Assembly (NCBI GenBank): GCA_963556195.1
Contig: OY744516.1
Coordinates: 34,833,778-34,897,777 of the forward strand
Length of the DNA: 64,000 nucleotides
DNA from: Sepiola atlantica
Taxonomy: Eukaryota > Mollusca > Cephalopoda > Sepiida > Sepiolidae
Direction: 5' to 3'
The translations under genes and the position numbers were made by a program. The notes under the pieces are model-generated. The model had not been told where the DNA came from. It saw nothing but the letters and a program-made list of their open reading frames with translations, and did not search any database. Every line of letters starts with the position of its first letter. The stretch's first letter is position 1. Shown here piece by piece: positions 21,890 to 32,080 of the stretch.

Positions 21890-22871
21890 CATATTCGGTT
21901 TAACGTCCGTTTTATATGCTGGCATGTGTTGGACGGCTTTCAGAAATTGCCTTCCAAACTAATCTATCTCTGGCTAGATTTTTATTTATCCCTCTTTCTT
22001 TCAAGTCCATCTTTATCACTTCCTCCCATGTTTTCCTTGGCCTTCCTCTGTGAACTGAACCTGCTATCTCAACTGTTCTACATCTACAAACCCAAGAGAT
22101 CTCATCCATTCTTTCATGTGGCCATACCATTTAAGTCTCCTGTTCTACATACATCTCATCTGTCTATACTGTCCAGATTTAATCATATCATCACACTGTG
22201 TACATATGCCTGATAGACAGTTGTAACGCTCTGCTGGTTAGTAATGGTAGAAATTCCCTGATTTACTTCATCCCTTCCTAACTCTTGCAAAAACACTAGC
22301 ACTTTCTCCACCCTGTGCCCCAATGGTGTTACCAAGGTAACAAAATTTGTTAACATCTGAGTTCTCATCCATCTCCATTGTCTTGCACATACTGGTTATT
22401 ATCCCTCAACCTACCAATAATTCCACTGCACTTCTTGTGTACCCAATGCTTACAAGTGCCACAGAAGATTGAATTGTACCTGACTTCCTTTCCACAAACT
22501 GAGCAGGAGGACTTTCTATTTCTGGGGAGCTTTCCAACTCTAAAACCATTGGTCATCACTTTGGTCTTGGTAACATTCACTCTCAGACCTTTATTTCCAT
22601 AGCATTCCTCCAAGTCTTTAACTGAACAAGTAGGTCGTCTCTTGTTTCACAGGCAAGTACTAAATCGTCAGCATACAGCATCTCTTGTGGACAATTCGTA
22701 CTAAACACCCTGGACAATGCTTCTAAGACACTAATGAAAATCAACCGACTCCGTACAGAACCCTGATGTATGCTTACTTTAACATTAAAGCTGTCATTAA
22801 ATGTGCTGTTAATTCTTACACGACTTCGATGAAGTTGATGAAAAAATGTTCTCAGCTATATCTGTTGCTTA
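21890..22871 (-). pseudogene. LINE-A ORF2 C-terminal part, copy 2
   Basis: Minus-strand frames give GLRVNVTKTKVMTNGFRVGK, then CSVCGKEVRYNSIFCGTCKH followed by WVHKKCSGI (a CxxC…CxxC…H…C zinc-binding tail), a short gap, and GRPRKTWEEVIKMDLKERG near the end. Order and motifs are those of RT palm/thumb end plus a Cys-rich segment in an APE-type LINE. Shifts and stops are frequent. A (CAT)n run at 21870-21895 marks the 3' tail. Confidence 0.75.
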
Positions 22872-22884
22872 TTGCAGTAACTAG

Positions 22885-23269
22885 CATTATTTACCTCCTC
22901 TTCAGGAGGTTAGGCACAAGGCCAGTTTTATCTTACTCCCACAAGGTAAGATGTGACCCAAGGTCGGGTCGGGAAAGTGGGATTTGAAAAGCCAGTGCCC
23001 GAGAAGGTGAGCACTCTGGCTATTAAAAATTGCCTGACCAGCCCCGCCGGCATTCCCCGGTAGGGGCGCCTCAGGCAGTAAGCAATAAACTTACTCCTCC
23101 CCAAAGAGGGGAGGCGAAGCCTGGGAGGGTGGACCTCCTAGAACTGCAAAGGACAGACCCATAGACCGGCGTAAATCAAGCCCCGAAGGCCAAGACAATA
23201 CCAGTCTATGGGGTGCAGTATCCATCGGAACAGATACTACACTTTGATCCCGACCAAAAGGCCGGAATC
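22885..23269 (-). mobile_element. U2 snRNA-headed SINE, body type A, complete, with TSD
   Basis: Flanked by a perfect 13-bp duplication TTGCAGTAACTAG (22872-22884 and 23270-23282), proof of insertion. On the minus strand the RNA begins CCGGCCTTTTGGTCGGGATC and AAAGTGTAGTATCTGTTCC, which matches about nt 8-45 of U2 snRNA, including the GTAGTA that pairs with intron branch points. The body contains AGGAGGTCCACCCTCCC, GTAAGTTTATTGCTTACTGC and CTACCGGGGAATGCC, and the tail CCTTGTGCCTAACCTCC then GGAGGTAAATAATG. SINEs with snRNA heads are known from crocodilians. The assignment here rests on the head match. Confidence 0.85.
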
Positions 23270-23282
23270 TTGCAGTAACTAG

Positions 23283-24140
23283 TAAGGTTGATGAAAAGGA
23301 AGTATTTGCTATGATCGAGATTTGAATGGTCATGTTGGAAAGGCCCCTGGTGATTCTGAGGGTGTGCATGGAAGAAATGTATATGGTGATAGGAATACAG
23401 AAGGAGAAAGAATTTTAGAATTTGGTCTTACAATGAGCATGTTGGTTGCAAACACCTTTTTCAGGAAAAAGGAAAGCCATCTCGTTATGTATGAAACTGG
23501 TACAGCAAATACTCAAGCAGATTATCTGCTGTTTAGGAAAATAGGACAGAGAACTCTTAAGCGATGTGAAAGTAATACCTGGTGCAGAAATCATGACATA
23601 AACTTGTTATTTGCAATTTCATGCTGAAGAAAGCTCATGAGGTAAAGAGAAAGTTTATCCTCAAGAGAAAGATGTGGAGGTTGAATGAAGAACACATGAA
23701 ACGCGAGTTTAGAGACCAAGTTATGAGGTGTTCGCCTACCAGATCCACTACAGGAAGTGTGGAAGAACAATGAAAGATGCTGAAGGATACAGTTTTGGAT
23801 ATAATGAACCAGATTTGTGGGTACATGAAAGGGCCCCCAAGGCATAGAATGACATGGTGGTGGAATGAGGAAGTTGTGAAGGGTATCAAAGACAAATGGA
23901 AGCGTAGGAATCAATGGATAAATAGTTTAGTGACTAAGGATGTGTATCAGGAGGCAAAAAGAAGCAAGAAGAGCAATATACAATGATATGGAGGCTGAAA
24001 AAGCCAGGTTTCCAGATATACTGCGAAGAGATGACCAAAAGAATGAAGTATTCAGAATAGCTAAACAGATGGCAAAGACAACTATGGATACCTCTTTCAA
24101 AATAAAAGCTGGCTTCTGTGAACGGCTAGGTATTTAATAT
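23283..24140 (+). pseudogene. LINE apurinic-type endonuclease relic
   Basis: Reads DLNGHVGKAPGDSEGVHGRN, NTEGERILEFGLTMSMLVAN, TFFRKKESHLVMYETGTANT and QADYLLFRK: the GDxNGHVG, NxLFxKxxxHLxTYxSG and xxIDYxL blocks of LINE EN domains, with the terminal catalytic D retained in QADY. After shifts it continues WWWNEEVVKGIKDKWKRRNQ and RAIYNDMEAEKARFPDILRR, the EN-RT linker. EN would nick target DNA. Frames are broken near 23630 and 23790. Confidence 0.8.
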
Positions 24141-24215
24141 TCAGATTTAAACCTTCACTACAAACTATTTCAGCTAAGATGATAGACGAAAGGTCTCATG
24201 TAAAACTCATCCCTG

Positions 24216-24690
24216 AGTTTAATGACTGTGTCTGTAGTCAAATGGTTGGAAGACGTAAAACTTGTATACGATATGTGTGGAGTGAAATGGTTTGAAAGGG
24301 ACATTCCTGTCCGACTAACTGAGGAAGTCTTTGTTGTCTATCAACAAATGAAAAAAGAGCACAAATTTAATGTGACCTGGATAAAGGGATGCATTGTTCA
24401 CTGTGTTTACGATGGACAATTTTGTGGCGTATGAACAATAGGCGACACGGAGCTTGCACCTAGTGAAGCGGGCGATGTGTACTTAGCAGAGTTGAGGAAA
24501 TTGGCAGTGCTGTTTGGAGTGATACCCGAATGTGCATTGACGTGTGTTTTATAGTTTGACTCCGAGACCAACGGGAAGCAACTTCTCCAAGCATCCTCCA
24601 AAATGGATGCCTTGTCGTTGCACCAAATGCTTGAATGAGCTCAGGCGATTATGGAAGATGAGTCAGCAGAGAAGAAATCAATCATGGCAG
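24216..24690 (+). pseudogene. Gypsy-type gag relic
   Basis: Reads VVKWLEDVKLVYDMCGVKWF, LTEEVFVVYQQMKKEHK, then after a shift DVYLAELRKLAVLFG, ASSKMDALSLHQMLE and AQAIMEDESAEKK. The W-x-K-LV…(F)L..AF.VY..L and SVDVYLADLRRLA…G order resembles Gypsy gag capsid regions. There is no zinc knuckle or LTR nearby. Moderate certainty on superfamily. Confidence 0.5.
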
Positions 24691-24837
24691 TCACACAATG
24701 GACCCAAAGCAACTTTGAAACTTTCCCAGTGCAAGCCTAGTTATGATTTGCTTCAAGTGTAATTGTAAAAATCAGTGTTTGGGCAAGGGATGAGGAACAT
24801 ACATGTACTGCTATTTCTTGCAACAAATTCAGGCAGT

Positions 24838-25032
24838 TAAAGCTGGCCAGTAAGGGTTGAGGCCATGAATTGCATAGAGAGAATTGATATTTGTAGGATA
24901 CAATGGATGTGTAATGTGAGTCTGAAAGACAAGTTTAGATCTTATGCCCTCAGAGGAAGAGGAAGTCTGGACCATATAGGGAGATGTGTGCAGAACGGGA
25001 AACTTCAATGGTATGGGATGAAAGAATAGCAA
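24838..25032 (+). pseudogene. LINE-A RT fragment
   Basis: A shifted plus-strand frame gives GPVRVEAMNCIERIDICRI, QWMCNVSLKDKFRS and GRGSLDHIGRCVQNGKLQWY, the same block as RWICNVSLKDKLRSDDL in the minus-strand copies. About 195 bp only. Confidence 0.65.
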
Positions 25033-25050
25033 CAAAAGTAAAACAAGTCA

Positions 25051-25400
25051 TCATTGCAACAAGTCTACAAGCCGAATTTCAGAAGAAGCTCCCATCTTTG
25101 TCAGACAATCTGTGACCTGTTCTCGACCCCTGATCCATTCAGTTTGAATTTCCTTCTTCCCCGCTATTTCTTTCACTCTGACCACATCAACTCTCAGATG
25201 CCAGTCACTCACAAGATTTGATGACTTTAAAGTCTCTACCAGAGATGCATTGTTCTTTTGACAAAGGATTTCAGTAACAGCTATCAATATGCCAGCATTA
25301 TCTGCTTCACTGAGCGCAAGAGTCACTGAGGAGTGTCCGGCGGGAAAAGAAGTAGAGAACGATATGTGAACACCGGTCTCTTCCTTTGACAATGCATGAA
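25051..25400 (-). pseudogene. Copia pol C-terminal (RNase H) fragment
   Basis: A 113-codon minus-strand frame with LALSEADNAGILIAVTEILC, LKSSNLVSDWHLRVDVVRVK and WIRGREQVTDCLTKMGASS, closely similar to 58287-58640. The SEA…(K/R)HxxxxxxxxRE…W…xQxADxLTK order is the C-terminus of Copia RNase H. No LTR is visible beside it. Confidence 0.8.
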
Positions 25401-25578
25401 TAAGGCACTACCCAATTTGTTAACGCAACACCATGCTCGGCTTTCTTTCACTCTGGGTGATCGTATTCACTATTAAGTGAATAATTATGCCAGTTTTGGA
25501 GGAAGAAAAACATTAAGGTGAATACTATAAAGCAGTCAAAAAAGTCAGTTGAGAAAGAATACACTCTTGTTGAGTATT

Positions 25579-25957
25579 GATTTACTCCTCTCCAGGAGTT
25601 AGGTACAAGGCCAGTTTTAATCTTACTCCCACAAGTAAGATGTGACCCAAGGTCGGGTCAGGAAAGTGGGGTTTGAAAAGCCAGCGCCCGAGAAAGTGAG
25701 CACTCTGGCCATTAAAAATTGCCTGGGTAGTCCCATCGGCATTCCCCGGTAGGGGCGCCTCAGGCAGTAAGCAATAAACTTACTCCTCCCCAAAAGAGGG
25801 GAGGCGAAGCCTGGGAGGGTGGACCTCCTAGAACTGCACAGGACAGACCCATAGACCGGCGTAAATCAAGCCCCGAAGGCCAGACAATACCAGTCTATTG
25901 GGTGCAGTATCCATCGGAACAGATACTACACTTTGATCTTAGCCAAAAGGCCAAGAT
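25579..25957 (-). mobile_element. U2 snRNA-headed SINE, body type A, copy 2
   Basis: The minus-strand head TCTTGGCCTTTTGGCTAAGA then TCAAAGTGTAGTATCTGTTC is nearly canonical U2 and closer than the copy at 22885. The body is almost identical (CTACCGGGGAATGCCGATGG, GGCGCCCCTACC). A possible short TSD GATTTA is weak. The high similarity between the two copies suggests relatively recent activity. Confidence 0.85.
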
Positions 25958-26737
25958 TTAACTATGTAAAAGATAATAATGAACACGAGTCTGTCAATAT
26001 ATTCAAAACGTTACTCTTGTAACATAAAAAATAATTTCTGGCTTAAATGAAGAAAGTTTAAATACAAGCGTCAAGTATTATGATTCATTTTTTCTCCTAA
26101 ACCAAAGAAAAACATTTCATTTCTCATGCGGCCCTATCGTATCACAGAACGCAAACCAAAATATTGAAATGTGTCGTTTCAGTTTATCAAGCAAATTTAG
26201 TTCAACTTTTTACTAATAAAAAAAACGTTGTTTCTTAGTCTTTTCTTTACCTTTTTCTTCGATTTTTAATTTTTAATTTATTTATACATTAGCTTTCTGA
26301 ACTCTCTGATTTTACTATTTGTAATTAGAAAGAACTTCTTTTTTTCAAAATTGAATAAATTATTAATTAAATTCTATAAAAAATAATTTTTTTTCGATTA
26401 AATTTTTTTTTAACTTTAGTAAAATAAAAACCAAAAACTACTAGAAAGATCCCTGTCAACAAAAATACAAGTAAAAAACTTTTTTTTAAATTTTCTTCAT
26501 AAATAGAATATGAAAATAAAAAATAAATTTTTTTTACCAATAGTTTCTCATTTTTAAACATTATGAGAAATTAGAATAAAGTTATTTTGCTTAATCTTTT
26601 TCAATAATTAAATTATTTATTCTGACAAAGTAAATTTATCTATTTTTATTAATTATTATTTTATTATTATTAATTTTGAAACCTGAAATAACTTTCTTTT
26701 TGTCTGCTTTAAAATATATATATATATATATATATAC
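25958..26737. other. Very AT-rich interval
   Basis: No gene. Frames such as 26367-26561 are K/F/I/L-rich by base composition only. A (TA)n run lies at 26716-26737. Confidence 0.6.
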
Positions 26738-27106
26738 TATAAATAATTTTTTAAATATTAAAGTGTTTTTTCACCTACGTTTCGGATTTTTTACCCTCAT
26801 CAGTTCAGGAGTGGCAGTTGTAGGCAGTCGCATGGGATCAAACGCACTTCATACATTCAAGCTGGAATCACGAGACAAACGCTCAGGACCACACGGCCGT
26901 CAGCAATCAACACTGACAGTAATTGAGATACACTTACTCGGGGAGGCAGAGGAAAGTGTCATTGCTGCCTACAGTGTTCAACGCTCGTGCGGAACTTGCT
27001 TATTGCAGATGACAACAAACTTTCTCAATTTCACGATGCTCTACTTTTAAGACTATTACATCTTAAAAGAGGCTTTTAAGTATAAATATTTTTTAAATAT
27101 TAAAGT

Positions 27107-27110
<4 letters not shown>
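26738..27110 (-). repeat. Unidentified element between 30-bp direct repeats, with a hammerhead-like motif
   Basis: TATAAATAATTTTTTAAATA… at 26738-26767 recurs with one indel at 27081-27110; both copies end AAAGTGTTT and both are next to (TA)n. The enclosed about 310 bp has balanced base composition. On its minus strand CTGATGAGGGTAAAAAATCC followed by GAAAC occurs at 26779-26803, matching the hammerhead core CUGAUGA-stem-GAAA with a possible helix CCTAC/GTAGG. The expected UH cleavage dinucleotide is not in place, so activity is doubtful. Confidence 0.45.

Positions 27111-27170
<60 letters not shown>
27111..27170. repeat. (TA)n microsatellite
   Basis: About 28 TA units. Confidence 0.95.
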
Positions 27171-30100
27171 CCAGGTAAGTTTACGTTCAGTTAATCCTTA
27201 CTGTGTTTATATAAAAGTGCTCAGTAATAAATAGAGCTGTTTATTAGATACAATTTTTTTAGTTATATTTATACAAACATTATTCGGCTACATATTTGCA
27301 GACATATTTCGGTCAGAGCTATGAAATAGCTAGACCTCCTGAACCGAACCTTTCTCTACGGATGTAGGAAATTATATTATATATATATATATTATATATA
27401 TATATGTTGTATAACGTCAAAACACGTGTCTGTGGATAATTTATTGATAGATAGATAGATAGATATAACGTGTTTGTGCGTTGTTGCCAGTTTTTGCTGC
27501 TTTTAAATTTGAAAAAGTAAAAATAACTATTTTTTTTTTTATGTCAACCCATTAGAAATCCAATAAGTAAATTAATAAATAAATAAAATTAAAATCATTT
27601 TGGGGGGTTCAGTAGCTTGAGCCAGTTGTACCCCCCCCCCCGCCGTCAGTTAGTCACTCGCACATTTTCACTCATTCAGCCTACACATCTGCATTAATTA
27701 TTTGCTCATGAATAAGAGTGAGTACAACATTGCAATCAGTCGTAGGAAGGGAAGGTTATTGATTTGTGTGTACAAAAAAAAAAGATGAAGAGCTGGCAAT
27801 GAAGATGTATGTGTTAGCTCTCTATGGATGAGAGAGAGAGAGAAAGAAAGAAATAAAAGAGAGAGAGAGTGACGCAAGGTGCACGTTCGGTGGTTGCTAC
27901 TGATGCTGCTTCAACTACCGCTACTACCGGGGCTAATATTTCGACTGCTTACTTCTTTCTCTTCTTCTTCTACATCATACATAATCGCTGCTAGCCCAGC
28001 AACCACGGGTTCTCTGTATCATCGCTACTATCGTTACCGTATTTTTTTTTTTTTTCTTTACTTCGAAGTCTTCGGGACCGGATCCCAATAATATCATATA
28101 CCGTCATTTGTCATCATCTTCGCTATTTGTTTCCATTGTTTCACGTCTGGAACTGCCAGTCCGGTTTTCTGCTTAAAGGTTAAGAAAGAAAAGAAAAAAA
28201 AAGACGTTTGCTGGCAATAAGTAAAAACAAACAGATCAACACACCTGTGCCACACTGGCCTCGTGATTATTTTTTATCATCATTACCTTTAAAACTTTGA
28301 TTGGATAAGTAATTATGAAGACACAACAACGCTATTCACCTTTTTTACCTTGAAGTTACCCCACATTAATCCTAACCCTAAAAGGGATAATTGGTGTCCT
28401 GGGCCTGGAGTATGTATTTCCCGACACCATGCATCACTGAAGTCTGTTTCTTTTTCATCGAGGAGGGTACAACATCATATTGGGATCTGCGTTCGCACTT
28501 GACACCCATAAAAAAGGGAAATACGCCATGAACTTTTCCTAAGGTTTTTGAGACAGACCCTTATAACCATATATATTCTGAAGTTTACTAAAAGAAAAAA
28601 AAAATTTAGTCAAATAAACAACACAAAATAAACGTCGTTACTGATGTTACAGATGTTACAGATGTACAATCATGACACGATTAAAATGTTTTTCATGGAA
28701 AATGATGTAACAAACATATATATTTGAAGATAAGATTACTTTATTAATCACCTCTCGTCAACATTTCCGTGGTGACAGTCTAAGTGTGTACCCCCCCCCC
28801 CCCCGCAAAAAACAACACTACCACTTAAAAGAGACATTTCCTATTAAACCCCCCCCCCCCCCAAAAAACTACATTTTGGAAAATACAAATAACAAATTTT
28901 AAAAAATGAAGTTAAAAATGCCAACAGATCCGTGACAATGGGATCGTCCTGTTTTTAAATTGTGTACTCGTGCATCTCTCTCTCCCCAACATCAGAGAGA
29001 AAGATCATGAAAGATATGACTTCACGGTTTTTTCGATGATATTACACAAATAACAAGGATTTTATTTTACAACAACGGAAAGAGAGGGAGAGAGAGATAT
29101 GCTTCCTTCCTTTTCTTCTTCTTCCCCTTTTCCTGATTTCATTCATTAATTTTTTGACAATCGTATTCCGCAGAAAAGAACCTCAAAACACAAACGTGCG
29201 TACAACTAACTAAAACGCGTATAGTTTCACATCTATTTTCGTCTTAATATTTAAATCTCTATATTAATAACATTGCGTGACCACTTCTCGTGTGTCGACG
29301 TATATGTGAGTGTGTTTTTCTCGCCACTACGTGACCTACACATTGGATTAACATTTTTTTTTGTATTTATTTATTTACTAGTAATCGAATATATTTTGAA
29401 ATAAAAAATGTCATAGCATCAAATAGAACGAATTAAAAAGTCATATTTTAAAATAAAAAGTGGTAGAAAAACATAACAAAAATACCATAGTTAAATAAAA
29501 TAAAAAATAAAAAAGCGAAACCAAAATAAAAAAAGACTGTCGGGTAGTTACAAAGCACGCTTAGAGTATTAAAAAATTTTTTTATATAAATAAAGCTATT
29601 TACAATAATTTTAGTGCAACTACAGGGCCGATATTTTATTCATCTAAAACAACAACAAAAAGTAAACAAAAAATAACAACGAAAACAAATGAAAGCTCTA
29701 GAACATTACCGGCACTTTCACTTTAGGAACAACAAATACTGCTGAACGACTTTAAGTCGGAAACCCCAACAACAACAACACACACAAAATAAATAAATTA
29801 ATTAAAATTAATAAATAAATAATTATTTTATTTTATTTTAAAAGTTTCAAAGAATTGTAAAAAAAATTCTAAATAAATAAATATAAAGACTGATCCTTTG
29901 GCCTGGTGATGATCTATCTCAACAAGATGGACTGAAAATTGTCATAGTTTGAAGTTGACCGTATTCTGTTTTTGTTTTTTTGATTCTCACATTATTCAAT
30001 ATTCATCAGTCGATCCCGAAATAAACGATGACATCTGGAATGTTGTCACTTGTAGATGAATTAGTTATTTTATTTATATAAATAGAATAAGCGCAGAGAG

Positions 30101-30411
30101 AAAACTCGCAGTCAATGTAATGATCGATACGTGGTGTAACATTAAACAAAAAAGTGTGTGTATATATATGATCTTTTTTTTGTTGTTGAACCGTGAACCG
30201 AACGCCGTTCAACACGTCAACACCTGACAAAAATAGATCATTCCATATTATTGGAAGTGTGGAACTAGACAAGGAGAAGCACTTTCTGGTTTCGTTAATC
30301 GTCTTTTTTCTTCAGAAATACCAGATATTACATATCATTTGTTTTTGTTTTTGTTTTAATTTCCCCCCTCTCCCCCCTCTCTTTCTCTCTCTCTCTCTCT
30401 CTCTCTGCCAG
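27171..30411. other. Low-repeat interval upstream of a candidate first exon
   Basis: No dispersed element was recognised over about 3.2 kb, unusual for this window. It contains a (TA)n/(GATA)n stretch (27375-27465), C-runs of 10-14 near 27631, 28791 and 28849, a GA-rich tract (27830-27872) and CT/AG tracts. The 70-codon frame at 27879-28091 lacks supporting features. It could be promoter/5'UTR or first-intron DNA for the exon at 30412, but no core promoter could be assigned. Confidence 0.35.
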
Positions 30412-30563
30412 TCAGCAGACACACATTTTGGATTGGAATATTATATTTTCTTTTTGAACAGTCAACACACATTTCCTCGTCATGACGGAGTGTTTAGCTT
30501 ACAACCCGCAAAATAACTTTGCCTCTGTGATTGAAAATATCAACAGGGAACTTAGGGAGAAAG
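30412..30563 (+). CDS. Candidate 5' coding exon of an unidentified host gene
   Basis: A strong polypyrimidine tract (30361-30408) ends in CAG (30409-30411), a good acceptor; a second possible acceptor AACAG ends at 30461. An ATG at 30482 opens a frame of 27 codons plus one base, beginning MTECLAYNPQNNFASVIENI and ending NRELREK. It is followed at 30564 by GTGAGT, a consensus donor. The peptide is not low complexity and is preceded by comparatively repeat-poor DNA. I do not recognise the protein, and no further exon of it could be placed in the window. It could still be chance. Confidence 0.4.
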
Positions 30564-31394
30564 GTGAGTCCATTTTATCCTCCCCCCTTCCCTTTTTTTT
30601 TATTTCATTGTAAACAAAACAAATAAACACTGACTTGGTCGTTAAAAACAACAAAAAAACAAACAATTTACTTACCATATTTATTGTTCGTATGAAGCAG
30701 AAAATTTATTTAACATTTGACAAAATATGAATATTAGATTTAAATTTAAAAGTGCATGAAAATCTTTTTTAAGTACCAAATTTAAAAAGCCTGTTTTCAG
30801 AACATGACCAAGTTTCATCAGATGTCCTGCTGGCTCGATAGGCCAAGAGCAGGCTCAAGGCGTTTCGATGGAGAGGCGCTCATAGAGCCAAGTCAAGTCA
30901 CAATGCTTCTCAGTGTGGCGTATCATTAATAGACCAAAGCTGTTGAAGAAGTCCTGCGTGGCAGGGCCAATCATTCCACTCGTCTCCACAGTGATCGGTT
31001 GGAATACTCATGTCAAGAAGACCAATGTATTTTGATCGCTTGCAGTTCTCCAGTCGCTGCGACATGTCCAGGGTTCCAATAATTTAAGTTCTAGTTTAAG
31101 TCAATCATCATCATCATCATATATTGGCATTAACAGTTCTTCCTTACTCATGGCAAACAACAGTCTGGTCAGTTTGCGAATCACCCGAAAACAACAAATG
31201 CAAATAAAATATGGGGTTGTCAGTGTATCTACTGCTTTGCTTTTACTATTGTCACTATATTGAAGTATCGTGACATAGTGGTTACACGCAAAGATGGGTT
31301 CTAGTTCTGGTTGGACTATTGCACCACTTTTACTATACCCTTGGGAAAGGTATGCATCCATATATTCTTTCTCCCAGCTATGGATTAATGTTTT
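30564..31394. other. Intron-like interval, possible retroelement fragment
   Basis: The minus strand at about 30870-31080 reads without stops as SQRLENCKRSKYIGLLDMS… and NDWPCHAGLLQQLWSINDTP, which may be a retroelement ORF piece but could not be classified. (CAT)n lies at 31107-31121. No other feature. Confidence 0.3.
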
Positions 31395-31740
31395 GTTTTA
31401 TGTACTAACAAGTCACCGCTTATCAAGGCCCAAGGGCCATTTGAGGACAAGGGTCAATGGGTGTCAGATGGACGGTAAGACAAAACAGTGAGGATTGATA
31501 ATGATGGTTGAAACTAGGCAAAACCTGATTATCAAAGAGGACCACTCAACAAGAATTTGTTAACATTGGACTTGAAAACGACCACGTTGTAGTCAGCTGG
31601 GAAGTAGCCCTGTGGTATTGTGCTCCACAGACAGGTAGTTCTTGGAAAGAAACTTTGCTCATGGAAGTTCTGTTTAGTTTTAGGTACACAGAGGAAGAAA
31701 GGAAAATTATTTACAGTGGTTGTAGAAGACACGTTTTTGC
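31395..31740 (-). pseudogene. LINE-J (Jockey/CR1-like) ORF2 C-terminus and 3' tail
   Basis: The minus-strand frame gives FPFFLCVPKTKQNFHEQSFF, PRTTCLWSTIPQGYF and NVVVFKSNVNKFLLSGPL, the FxPRTxxLWNxLPxxxFxxxYNxxxFKxxVN block that ends ORF2 in Jockey/CR1-type LINEs. The 3' tail CTTGTCCTCAAATGGCCCTT…GATAAGCGGTGACTTG is shared with 40250-40290 and 50450-50490. Confidence 0.75.
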
Positions 31741-31749
31741 TGTGAATGT

Positions 31750-32080
31750 TTTACAGGGGGGGGGGGGAACCATAGATTGGAGGTGATGCCTGGGAAATGG
31801 TCTTATGACAACAGAACATATACTACACTACTTCCCTCTCCAAAAAAGGAGGAGGTGATGCCTGAGAGGATTGTATCATGACAACAGAACAGATACTACA
31901 CTACCCCCCTTCTGAATTGAGCATTAAAAGATACTTCTATTAATGTACTATAGTACTAATAGTATTGTTTCGGTTTCAGACAGACAGATACCAATTCCCC
32001 ATTAGTAATAGATGTCAATTATTATTGAAAATGTGATCGTAAACCTCCAAAATAACCTGTTGCTAAAAAGGACTAATTAA
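31750..32080 (-). repeat. Repeat with two U2-like core units (minus strand)
   Basis: Minus-strand GTAGTGTAGTATATGTTCTG (31811-31831) and GTAGTGTAGTATCTGTTCTG (31884-31904) sit in tandem units with TTGTCATGATAC… and GGCATCACCTCCTCC. The flank, including GTATCTGTCTGTCTGAAACC and CATTACTAATGGGGA, matches 51390-51545 inverted. It begins with a G10 run at 31757. Confidence 0.75.

Larger units (their letters stand above)
22885..24140 (+). other. LINE endonuclease region split by the U2-headed SINE (context)
   Basis: The TSD copies at 22872-22884 and 23270-23282 show that plus-strand LINE sequence (22835-22884 joined to 23283 onward) was continuous before the SINE arrived. The plus-strand LINE starts where the minus-strand LINE-A ends (about 22830), giving a tail-to-tail or 5'-inverted arrangement. 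Confidence 0.5.

Noticed and set aside
23591..23914. Minus-strand 107-codon frame
   Set aside because: Shadow of the plus-strand LINE endonuclease-RT linker.
23229..25957. Functional U2 snRNA genes
   Set aside because: Only the first about 40 nt match; the Sm site and 3' stem-loops are absent.
26367..26561. Minus-strand frame resembling a small membrane protein
   Set aside because: Composition matches the extreme AT content; no start context or conservation visible.
26779..26824. Active hammerhead ribozyme
   Set aside because: The core is present but the UH cleavage dinucleotide before helix I is not, so only a ribozyme-like motif is claimed.
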